Positions 26,508 to 36,277 of a DNA stretch of 64,000 bases are shown in pieces. Where the stretch lies: assembly GCA_038380795.1 (NCBI GenBank), contig CM076259.1, forward strand, positions 96,521,739-96,585,738, in the 5' to 3' direction. Below the pieces are notes generated by a model that ran no database searches, was not told where the DNA came from, and saw only the letters and a program-made list of their open reading frames with translations. Source of the DNA: Pyrocephalus nanus (Eukaryota > Chordata > Aves > Passeriformes > Tyrannidae). The position numbers were made by a program, and so were the translations under genes. The stretch's first letter is position 1. Each line of letters begins with the position of its first letter.

Positions 26508-29500
26508 CTGTGGAAATAAAGTGTCACATTAGGAAAAAAGGACAGGTTAATTTCATCTGGTAATATACATCTATTCTTTTGCAAGAGAACACATAACAAA
26601 CCGTATCTACACAATAAAAAGCAGTTTACTTAAGAGCAGTAAAAACTTTTGATTACTAAATACATCAAACAAGCAGCAGCTAGTTTAGTATCTCCAAAAC
26701 TGAAAACAACCCTAAAATAATCCTTAGCACAAATCCCTTTAAAAATCAATCAAAAATATATATCTTTATAGACAACGTAACTACATATTTTCATCTAATT
26801 TGTCAAAGAAATGCAAACTAAAAGTAGCTACTCAAAAGTGATAAAAGAATGCCTTTGGAGAGCAAACATTGTTGGCCACCTTGATGAAAAAATTCAAATT
26901 AATTATAAAACTGCTGGCTACTGTCTCATCATGCAGTAATAGGACAAGGGGAATGGATTCAGACTGAAAGACAGTAGGTTCAGATTAAATATTAGGGAAA
27001 AATTCTGTACTGTGTGAGGGTAGAAGACACTGGAAGAGGTTGCCCAGAGAACTGTGGATGCCCCATCCACAGAAGTGTTCAAGGACAGGTTGGATAGAGC
27101 TCTGAAAAACCTGGTCTAATGAAAGGTTCCCCTGTCCATGGAAGGGGGGTTGGAACTAGATGATCTTTAAGGTCCCTTCCAAGCCAGGGTATTCTATGAT
27201 TCCATGATCATACTTCCCTTACACACGCAGAGCCTTGAATGCATTATAATTAAAAAAGGATTTTTTTCTGTCACCTGAAACTCATTTGCTTACTATTATT
27301 ATTGACAAATTCTTAAAGTAATTGCTAATTTAGAAAAGAAAAATGTGCAACATGTTGTTGCTACTATTTAAATAAGAAGGAATCAAATACAATCAAATAA
27401 AATACAAAGCACTAAATGTATAAACAAATACATGGTCTGAAGATGTCTAGGGTAGAATTTAAAATTAATAAAAAAACGCAAATGGGAAGCATTAGTTCAG
27501 ATCATTAGGGATGGTTAACTAAATAAATAAAATATAATGCTGTACATTTTATTGGCTCTTCTGTTTCTGCAAATAAGCACAATTATGAGAGCAAGGTATT
27601 CCACAGATTATATTGTAGAGCTATATGAGATATTGTACACATTATCTTAGAATTGAATTAAAAATAAACTCCTACTATATTTGGGTACATTTCGACATGA
27701 ATGGAAACAATCAGTCCTGATGAAGAGAGGCAAACATGTACAGCAACATATTTTGGTTAAAGATGCCTCTTCAACTCTAAAATAGGAAGAGCAGGAAAGA
27801 TGAGGACAAGAAACAGCTTTCAAAACCACTAGATAAGAGGATATGCTCAACTTAACTACTTCACCCATGGCATGATTACAATTAGACCTAATGGTCTAAC
27901 CAGGTTTCACTGACAGGGAGAGAGAAAAATCATAGTGCCAAGGAATATTTGGTGCACCAGTCATTCCAGTAAAACACTATACTATCATAAGGTAGTTTAT
28001 CAACTTCGTACTGGAAATGCTTGCATATACACTTGTAAGTAGGAATACTTGTAATAAATCTAACACACTTGTGCTCATAGAAAGTTTTAGAGGTTGGCTC
28101 TTGCTATGATAATGTGAGAGAAAGGCATTTAGAAAAAGCAAATGAAAATCCCTTTATTATTTTTGAAAAGAAAGGATCTTTTAATTTAAAGAAAATTCAC
28201 TGTAATGAATAGAAGATAAAAAAAAAGTTTATTCAAGATGTTACTGGAAAACAACAAAAACAACCCTTTTTTTTTGTAGAATGGAAGAAAACTAAAACAG
28301 CCTTTGAACTTTCAATTATGATGTCATGATGTGCTTTCTTTCACTCTCAGGAGTTTAAGCAATTGCTGCAGCTGTCTCCATGCCTTCTACAAATTAGGAG
28401 CAAAGGTGCATTTGCATCACAGGCCACTCTAACAAAAAGGTGAAGCTGGTTACAGCAAATGCGATGTTACGTAGTAATAAAAGCAAGCATGGGAGAATCA
28501 ATTCCCATTTCTGTCCAAAACAGACCTCAAGGTCTAATATGAAATATTATGTGAAATAAGGACTACATTTACATAGCTGATTAGTCAGAAAATATGTGAA
28601 ATATGAGTTCACAAATGTAAATAATTACATCTAAGGGGCCTATGAAATGCAGTGTAAGATAATAAGGTTACGTAAATAAAAAAAAGCATGTGGATGCTTA
28701 CGTTCATGTATATATACACACCCAAGCCTTCTACAAGGCTTATACTCCAAAAATTATCTCTCTCTTCTGGAAAATAATTAAAAGGTTCACAAATCAAAAA
28801 AATATGAGAACTAAAGAGTATCTAAAGCCTAGTTACATCAAGAAATTTTAGACTGAAAGATTTTTTTCAGAAAAAAAAAATCTCTACAAATACAGAAACA
28901 CATTTCACTGTATACAGAACTGGCTGGAATATTTTCTCTAAAGCAACAACAGAAAAAAGGTCATGTGAACTGAAAAATCTATTTGAATCTCAGACCAAAA
29001 ACTGTTGAACATATACTAACTAAAGTCAGATATCCATGCCTTCTCTTACATGGCTTCATGAGGAAATTGTAGCTTCCTATATGAGCCTTAGTCCTATCTA
29101 ATTATCAGTTACTGGGAGTAACCTCTGTTCTCTTTGAGTGTCTGGATACCTGGCAGTTCACTTTTTGATGGGAATTAATCTCTTAACACTTAGATCCCAT
29201 ACTTCTCTGTCTCCTTCATTTTTCTACCCAAGAGACAAAAAGAGAGATTATTGAATGAGTATTCACATCAGTTAATAACTGAAAAAAGCACTCAGTGAAG
29301 AGACGAACACACAAGAAGAAAAAACAGCGCTGAGATTTCAAACCAAGGAACACTGTTCAAAAACACTCACTTTTATAAGAATATAAACTTTCCCATTTCT
29401 TTTGATTCTTGCAAGTATGTCATGGCATCACTCGATTTGAAAATTATAATGGTGTATTTCAAAGACAGAATGATGCAAAAATGTCTTTTGCTTTGATGAT

Positions 29501-31118
29501 CTGGTAGATGACTGCCACTTTGATCAAAAAGAATAGTAGGGTTATAATAACTCCAAAGAGGAAACAGAGAGAAATTTAATTAAGTCTACAGCACGACTAT
29601 TCTCCGACAATTTCTTATAGAAAATAGGAGCAGTCACATCTGAACACAGACCACTTCTTTGAGCTGCCTGAGCAAAAAGCAGAAAAATTTGTGTCTTAGA
29701 AATGGTAGGAAACACCTCTTCCACAAGACTTCAGAACAAATATTCTTAGAGGTTTCAACATAAGTTGTGACCATTAAAGATATTGATACCTATAATGCAA
29801 AATTATCATATCGCCATGTCTTAAGAAAAAAACTCACTGAACCTTAAAAGATGCACAAGTACATTTCAGCTGGATAGTGCACATACTGTAGACATATGAC
29901 ATAAACAGGATATAGCAAACACTTTTGCCACTGCTTTTCAAAAACGCTGTCATTTTACATGACTGGCAAAATTCAGGCTATGAGGACTTCAACTGGCTAA
30001 GGGGATAGGAATGCTTCTGTTGGCTCCAAGAAAAAAAACCAGAAGTGTCAGACAAGATATATACAAGAAGAAATAAGAACACTGGAGCACTTCAATCTCA
30101 TTACTTTACAGATAACGCAGGGGCATTCAGGAATAAACAAAAACTTAGGAGTTCTCTTTAAAAGATTACCACATCTGCAGGGAAAAAAATTTAAAACCTC
30201 ACTGGTGATTAAAAATCTACTGGGAGGTGGGGGCTGTTTGCTCAGCAGCACCTCATTCAGTTGTAATGCAAACATTCAAGAGAATGTATGCAAGGAGAGA
30301 AGACTGTACAGAAGAATTAGAATACAGTACCATACAGATTTTTCAGGACAGGTGTTGTCTTCCTGATCATCATACACAAGAAATAGCACAACAGTTTCTC
30401 ATGTGGCTGTTTCCTAAGCAACATAATTACATAAACATTGTATGTCTTAACCTGTCATAACTACCTCCATGTCATTCCACTTGTAAACAGAAGCTGAAAA
30501 TGCCCAAAGCACCTGAATAAAAAAGCCTTTACAAACAAAAACTAAATATACATAGAATGCAAATGACCAAACACCCTGAAGCACAGGAGCTAAGAAGTAT
30601 GATGCATAACAGCACATCTGAGTATTAGTTATTAGTGAAGAATGACAAAACAAGCAAACCCACAGAAAGAACTCTAGCTAGGCGGCATTGCTAAAATAGA
30701 GGTCATAAGTGTAACTACTGATTTACCTGAATCAAAAATCAACACTGACACAGAAAATTTTAACTGTTTTCTCACATTTATAACAGGAAGTTCACTAGCA
30801 TCTTCACAAACCATTCATAGCCTTCAGTGAATAAAATAGTTTGATAAAATTGAAGCAAAAAATATTAAAATAATAATAATAACACCAAAAAATAAGTACA
30901 CAATCTAAACAGCCATTAAGAAGCTTAGGAAAATTACACAAGTCTTTGCAAACTATAAAAATTGCATATAATCCCCTTAAAATTTAAAAATAAAACATAT
31001 CACATGACCTAAATTTTTCAAATTAAGATTTGAGATCATCTTGCCTCTTAATACAAGTTGTCTACATTGGGCAGTGAAGGCTGACTTCTTAAGAAGAGGG
31101 CAGCAAAAGGTTCAATAC
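26508..31118 (-). other. PNPLA4: PNPLA4 intron upstream of the canonical first coding exon, 4.6 kb
   Basis: It carries the CR1 at 26930-27209 in antisense orientation. The rest is AT-rich with no recognised exon. If the upstream exons are non-coding, this is an intron within the 5' untranslated region. Confidence 0.65.
26930..27209 (+). mobile_element. CR1 LINE 3' fragment in a PNPLA4 intron
   Basis: It contains the conserved CR1 3' blocks AGAGGTTGCCCAGAGAACTG, GAAGTGTTCAAGGACAGG and ACTAGATGATCTTTAAGGTC. It ends in the CR1 tail ATTCTATGATTCCATGATC. It lies antisense to PNPLA4 in the intron upstream of the first canonical exon. Confidence 0.92.
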
Positions 31119-31245
31119 CTTCTAATGAATGATGACTTCCATCATGTGCTCCTGTGGAACTTTTTCCAACAGGTATTTTAGTTCCCTCTGCACTAGTAGC
31201 CATTCTTCTATCGACTACTGATTGTTTATCAGTCACCTTGGAAAC
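31119..31245 (-). CDS. PNPLA4: Candidate second upstream coding exon of PNPLA4
   Basis: Seen: an acceptor ATTGTAG with a weak pyrimidine tract, then 127 nt open in phase 0 from its first base, ending TTAGAAG|GTATTG and leaving one base. That base plus CA from the exon at 26507 forms GCA. The junction therefore reads SLE-A-Q-MKHIN without a stop. The 42 codons are hydrophilic and rich in Ser, Gly and His, with no recognised domain, as expected for a linker between a targeting peptide and the patatin domain. An internal ATG (MATSAEGTK) could serve as another start. If the exon is not translated it would be a 5' untranslated exon. Confidence 0.5.
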
Positions 31246-31545
31246 CTACAATCGCACGGTCAAATATTATTATTAAAAAGAGAAACAACAGCAAATATGA
31301 CATTATTTAACACTAAGCAGATTAATAAAGTCAATTAAAATAGTTTTAAAATCATCTAGATTAATTTCTCAATTGCTTAGCCCCCAATAAACCACAATGT
31401 TCTGCTATTTATACATGCAGCAATTTATTTTTTAAAGATTAATATCATTAGACATTGGAAAGGGAAAAAACTGCCACTTGGAACAGTGAGTGTCCAAAAT
31501 AAGCTTTAATTTGTGTCCTTTCCCACTATTTTTGTTTATATAAAT

Positions 31546-31547
<2 letters not shown>

Positions 31548-31585
<38 letters not shown>

Positions 31586-31589
31586 GGGG
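31548..31589. repeat. (AT)18 microsatellite followed by six G
   Basis: Eighteen AT units, then GGGGGG, lie in the intron between the two candidate upstream PNPLA4 exons. It is likely polymorphic in length. Confidence 0.95.
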
Positions 31590-32011
31590 TTTTATGATAA
31601 AACTCTTACGTTTTTTATCCTCCCTTACCAATCCATTCCCCATACTTCTGTTGCATAATATTGCATCAGGAAGTCATCTTCCAGAGAATTTTGGTCCTAT
31701 TTTTCTCTAAATGACTGTCATTCTAACTACTCAGCCTGTCAGTTATCATGCATTATTGCCTGGAGTGTAATTTGAGGAAAATTACCATTTCTTCCCAACT
31801 TAAAACTATCAGACACAAAAAGTTTCTTCTGAAACAATGGTACTCTAGCACCTGTTGCTGCCTGCCCCTTTATATAAAACTGAAGGCATCTTCAATTCTT
31901 AAATAACACTGCAAGATCAAAAGCCTAGTTCTGTAGATTCTAAAATAAATTATTTTTTCACTGTATTGATGCACATCACTTATATCTACAGAGCATTACA
32001 AAAATACTTAC

Positions 32012-32170
32012 CTGGAACTTAACTCTGTTATGTGATGGTCTTACAGTGCAAGAGTTTGGAATTCCAATCCAGAAGTGATGAGTTTTGGGAAAGGCGCAAC
32101 TACGCAGTCTGCCTTCTTTCAACCGGAGCAACAGTATTTGAGCACTATAAAGATTTTTAGCAGTCCACAT
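32012..32170 (-). CDS. PNPLA4: Candidate upstream coding exon of PNPLA4, presequence-like
   Basis: Seen: an ATG at 32170 opens 53 codons ending TTCCAG|GTAAGT, a near-perfect donor, in phase 0. The frame has a TAA at 32230-32228, 20 codons upstream, so this ATG is the first in its frame. The peptide begins MWTAKNLYSAQILLLRLKEG and carries nine Arg/Lys and a single Glu. Its amphipathic, hydroxylated and basic make-up resembles a mitochondrial targeting peptide, with a possible cleavage region around RLRSCAF. Inference: it joins the exon at 31119-31245 and then the first canonical PNPLA4 exon, in frame. It could instead be a 5' untranslated exon that is open by chance, or an alternative first exon. 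The 5' end of this exon was not determined. Confidence 0.55.
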
Positions 32171-33384
32171 TTTCTTAAAAGTGACGTCTGGATGCAGATG
32201 ATGTGGTAACCAAACTGATACTCTGTTTTACCATAAAGTTACAAAGGAAGCGTCAGTATGTGAGCTTGGATACCATAGAAGCACACTGTAGAAACCTTCT
32301 AGGCATAACCTGTTTAAAAGACATTAGGGATACTGTCACAAGGTCCTCTTCACACCCCTCTCACTTAAAACACACAAACGCATTAACAGCTGATTCACTC
32401 CACAATGGAACAGTTCCAAGGAGAACTGTTAGTAGCTCCTCTCTCGCTTTCACCAGCCCTATCTATCACCCTGCACTTCATTTGAGAAACAGGAAGGATT
32501 GAAACTGTAAATAATGCAAAAAGCAAGAGAACAAACTGTCCCTTATCATTACCAACGTGAATACACTGTCCCCTTCAACTTCTGCTGAGAAACGCGGAAG
32601 AAGCGATCCTGCAACTTCAACCAACTTGTTCACAAAAACAAAGTACCGATGTCAGGATCCTAGTAAGAAAAAGCCACAGCAGGCTGGCTGGTACACAGCA
32701 AGCCTTGTAATTTTCTATGCTACAAAGATATAGTAGAGGTGACTCACAAATCCAGTGTTAAGACTGCTTTACACCTAGCAAGAATTTGACCATAATGTGC
32801 GGAAATACCCTCGTTTAGACGAAAAGGCTCCCGAGAGATCCCAGTGCAAACAAAACCAGTGTGACCCTGCGCAGGCCAGGTCTGAGCGGAACTCTGCCAA
32901 TTTCCAACTTCATCCCGACCAAGTAACCGCATTACAGGTTTTCTGTTTCATCTCGTGTGCTCTGAGATCAGGCCTAAGGCGCAATTGAGTCTGTCCTGCC
33001 CCCACTCCCGCCCAGCAAACAGCCGACACAGACAGGCAGAGCCAGAGCTGGAAGGCGACAAGCTCTTTAAAGGCAACGAGCGCTGAACGCCCAGTGACAA
33101 CCGCGGGCGCCCAGCGCCAGGGGCAGTCGCGGCGCCTGTCAAAGCTGGGAACTCAGAGCAGGCGGGCGATCCCGACGCGGGACACGTCTCTTCGGAGCCA
33201 ATAACCCCGACCCCGGTCTCTCCCTGTCTCCCTCCCCGCAGGGTCCTGCCCCAGCCCCTCCCGGGGGGGTTCTAACGTGGCCTAAGCGAGGCAGCGGTGG
33301 CACCGTGCCCGTCTAGTCCCCACCTCCCCCGTCAGCGGCCCCGGAGACAGCCCCAGCGGCGGCAGCGGCGGCTACCGGCGGCTC

Positions 33385-33405
33385 GGGGTCGGGGTCGGGA
33401 CCGGG
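33385..33405 (+). promoter_or_regulatory. G-quadruplex motif in the CpG island
   Basis: Four G-tracts (4, 4, 3 and 3 G) are separated by loops of 2, 2 and 3 nt on the plus strand. This meets the standard G-quadruplex pattern. Its function is inferred from position only. Confidence 0.6.
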
Positions 33406-33452
33406 AGGTCGCAGCAGTCCCGCCCGGCCCCGGCCCTCGGCACCGCCCCCCC

Positions 33453-33462
33453 GCGCCTGCGC
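33453..33462. promoter_or_regulatory. NRF1-like site
   Basis: GCGCCTGCGC fits the GCGCNNGCGC core of nuclear respiratory factor 1 sites, which are common in CpG-island promoters of genes for mitochondrial proteins. A single motif in GC-rich DNA can occur by chance. Confidence 0.4.
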
Positions 33463-33520
33463 AGCGCGGGCCCGGCGGGTGCGGGGACCCCGTGGCGCTC
33501 GGAGCGCCCGGAACGCTGCG

Positions 33521-33610
33521 CTGAGGGCGGGCCGTGCCAGGGGGAGGCGGCTGCGGGAGCGCCGTGCCCGGGGGAGGCGGCTGAGGGCGGACCGTGCCGG
33601 AGGGAGGCGG
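33521..33610. repeat. Three tandem copies of a 30-bp GC-rich unit inside the CpG island
   Basis: Copies at 33521-33550, 33551-33580 and 33581-33610 share the pattern CTGMGGGMGS, then CCGTGCCNGG, then RGGGAGGCGG. Copies 1 and 3 carry a GGGCGG GC box. Copy 2 has lost it. Because 30 is a multiple of three, the repeat leaves long decapeptide-periodic open frames on both strands. Confidence 0.9.
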
Positions 33611-33816
33611 CTCTGTCCCGCCTTTGCCGCCCGGCCGGAGGCCGCTGGGTGTGGGTGTGCCGGCGGGTCCGGCCCGGCCCCGCTGGGGGCTGCGGCTGCC
33701 GTTGTGTGGGCGGGTGTCCGCACCCCCAGCACCGCCCCTGTGCCGCGACGCGCGCCGTGTGGGAGTGTCGGGGCGGTGACGGGGTGACCTCGGGGTGGCA
33801 ATAAAGATTAAATTTT

Positions 33817-33829
33817 CCTCTCTCTCTCT

Positions 33830-33860
<31 letters not shown>
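33817..33860. repeat. (TC)n followed by a 29-T run at the island edge
   Basis: A short TC repeat at 33817-33830 runs into 29 consecutive T at 33832-33860, marking the end of the CpG island. Read on the minus strand it is A29 followed by a GA repeat, which could be an old insertion tail, but no AATAAA precedes it on that strand. Confidence 0.85.
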
Positions 33861-33862
<2 letters not shown>

Positions 33863-33911
33863 GAGTGTTTGTGTCATTACACCCTTCTGGAGGGCAAGAG
33901 CCAGAGCAAAC

Positions 33912-34124
33912 ATGGCTCTCACAGATTCAAGATGCAGTGAATCCTCGGGCCAGCAGCGGATGAAGGAGGCACAGGCTTTACTGAGGGAGAACAAAGATGC
34001 CAGTGGGAGAGAGGTGGTCATGTGTGAACTCTCCCTGGAGTCTATCGGGTTAAAACTAAACTGGGGAAAATCCACTATGTTAGATTTAAAAGAGATTAGG
34101 CTCCTTCACCCGTGCCATCCATGA
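33912..34124 (+). other. Divergent open frame next to the CpG island, coding status doubtful
   Basis: An ATG in good context (CAAACATGG) opens about 70 codons on the plus strand. The predicted start MALTDSRCSESSGQQRMKE resembles no family I recognise. A divergent transcript from the same CpG island would be expected here, but I found neither a convincing donor nor a second exon. It may be a non-coding RNA exon or chance. Confidence 0.2.
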
Positions 34125-34776
34125 CCCTTGCTTTTTACTAGTATCTCAGAGATGCTGGGATGGATTTGGAATAGGAGGTGCAGCTGTTTTGGTGGTGGAA
34201 CCGTGGTAGCTTCTCTTGTCTAAAGCATTTGTGCAGAGTTTAGCCAACTTTTCAACTGCTAAAGAGCAATAGTTACAAAACAGAGGCCTGGGATTTTCTT
34301 ACAGAAACCACAGTCTCATGGCAGAGTTACTGTCTGCTCTTTTACATCATCCTGCACCCTTCCTCCAGATTTACAGGATGAGCTTTTAGATGAGAATACC
34401 AGATGAGCCTTAATGGTGAAAAAAAATCTTGCCTTAATTATAGTCAGAGTTCTAATTTGCAATGGTCTGTACTATCATTAGGACCACACTTGCATCTAAA
34501 TTAATACTTGGTTGACAGCTGTGGTAAGTACAAAGATCATAAACACAGGAGGAGGACCTTTCTTACGCTTTTAGATGTGTACTCAAGTACATTGGTTAGC
34601 CTCTTGTTCCTTCTGTACTGTGTCTCATCTGTTAATGAACTGGAAAATGGGTGATGTAGATTAAGATGAGTTGGTGTAAATTAAACCTTTAATCATGGAT
34701 AGTTACAAGTATAAACCAAGCAAGTCATTGCGAAGGACAGCAAATGAGATGGTGTCTCAAATGTAGCAGCTGGCAC

Positions 34777-35021
34777 TCAGAATCAGAGAATCATTAGGGT
34801 TGGAAGGAACCTCTGGAGATCATATAGTCCAACCCCCCTGCCAAGGCAGAGTCACCTAGAGCAGGTGACATGGGACAACGTTCAGGTGGGCTTTGAATGT
34901 CTCCAGAGAGAGAGACTCCACAACTACCCCAGGCAGCTTGTTCCAGTGCTTTGCCACCCTTAACATAAAGAAATTCTTCCTTATGTTGAGGTGGAACTTC
35001 TTGTGTTTCAGTTTATGTCCA
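34777..35021 (-). mobile_element. CR1 LINE 3' fragment
   Basis: In minus-strand reading it shows the CR1 3' sequence, with GGTTGGACTATATGATCTCC-like and CTTCCAACCC-like blocks and a degenerate tail at the low-coordinate end (AATCAGAGAATCATTAGG on the plus strand). It is the left half of an inverted CR1 pair. Confidence 0.88.
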
Positions 35022-35059
35022 TAAAAAAGAAATACTCATGTCTCCTTTGGCCTAAAGAC

Positions 35060-35550
35060 TTCTTAAGGACATTGAGGTGCTGGAGCGTGTCCTTAGAAGG
35101 GCAATGAAGCTTGTGAAGAGCCTGGAGCACATGGTCTATGAGGAGCAGCTGCGAGAGCTGGAATTGTTTAGCCTGGAGAAAAGTAGACTCAGGGTGACCT
35201 TATCGTTTTCTACAACTACCTGAAAGGAGGGTGTAGCCAGGAGACAGTTGGCCTCTTGTCCCGGAAAGCCAGTGACTGGACAAGAGGAAGTGGCCTCAAG
35301 CTGTTCCAGGGAAGGTTCAGGTTGGACATCAGGAAGAACTTCTTCACGGAAAGAGAAATTTGGAATTGGAATGGGCTGGCCAGGAAGGTGGTGGAGTCAC
35401 CACCCCTGGAGGTGTTTAAAGAAAATCTAGACATGGCACTTGGTGTCATAGTCTAGTTGACATGGTGGTGTTTGGTCATAAGTTGGACTCAGTCTCAGAG
35501 GTCTTGTCCAACCTAATTGATTCTGCAAGTCTGTGATTCTTTGGTTCTGT
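35060..35550 (+). mobile_element. CR1 LINE fragment, longest plus-strand copy
   Basis: It starts inside the ORF2 end (GACATTGAGGTGCTGGAGCG), passes GGAGCAGCTGCGAGAGCTGG and CTACAACTACCTGAAAGGAG, and ends in a worn tail (CTGTGATTCTTTGGTTCTG). A 5' truncation is typical for CR1. The short open frames across it are remnants of the CR1 protein. Confidence 0.92.
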
Positions 35551-36227
35551 ATCTCAACTCAATCCTTTCTCTTTCCCATAAGTAGACTCAATCAGATCCT
35601 TATCCATTAAGTGTCAAAGCTTATTTCATCTGCTGCATGTTCATGTTTAGATAAATTTATCTATATTAAACATTTTTATAGCATGACATACATCTTTCAT
35701 TCGTTGCTCCTTTAGTAGTTGTTTTTTTGTAATACTCTGACATTTTCTTAAGAATAAAATGTTTAAAAAGGCTTACATGAGTTACATAAATGTTTCAGTG
35801 ATTTTACAACATGGTGTTTGTCAGAACAGGTATTTTGGAGCACCAATATAGTTAAGTTACAAGGCATTTGAAAGTGTGTAGTAAAATCATTTCCCTTCAC
35901 AGACTAAGCTACAGAAGCAAAAGGCGCTTTTGGTATAACAGCACTTTTTGGTCAGCACAATTAACTTGGGTAGTATTGTGACTACTTTAACATGTCTCTG
36001 TCAGTAAGAATGAATTCTTACTTCTCAGATTTAAGGCCCTCATGAAAAATTAGGAGACATATAAAGAAAATCATCAAGAGTCAAACTTGACTTGAAAGTC
36101 TTCTTTTATTACTGACAAAGATTTTATATGTATAATTCAGAAGTATATATTTTAAAAATATGTCTCTTTTCTATAAACTCTGCATAATAAAATTTTAGTG
36201 AGGAGGATGGAAGATTCTTGTTATGGA

Positions 36228-36277
36228 TAGCTGTGGATTTATGCAGGTTTTATAGCTATGGATTTATGCAGGTTTTT
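36228..36277. repeat. 25-bp tandem duplication
   Basis: Two adjacent 25-bp units start TAGCTGTGGATTTATGCAGG and TAGCTATGGATTTATGCAGG, with one clear G/A difference early in the unit. Confidence 0.9.

Larger units (their letters stand above)
33000..33795. promoter_or_regulatory. CpG island, probable PNPLA4 promoter
   Basis: Base composition changes abruptly from AT-rich flanks to very GC- and CpG-rich DNA. GC boxes (GGGCGG or CCGCCC) recur, for example near 33443, 33525, 33585 and 33768. A CCAAT pentamer lies at 33198-33202 and no TATA box was obvious. The island sits about 0.8 kb upstream of the first candidate coding exon of a minus-strand gene, the usual place for a housekeeping-type promoter. 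The non-coding first exon and its splice donor could not be fixed from sequence alone. Long open frames across the island on both strands are a GC effect and are not called as genes. Confidence 0.8.

Noticed and set aside
33313..34075. Long open frames of 162 and 247 codons on the minus strand across the CpG island
   Set aside because: They are caused by GC-rich DNA and the 30-bp repeat. One runs through the poly-Lys of an A29 run. Composition is Arg/Pro/Ala without any domain.
35248..35456. Three overlapping short open frames on both strands
   Set aside because: They are remnants and shadows of the CR1 fragment at 35060-35550.
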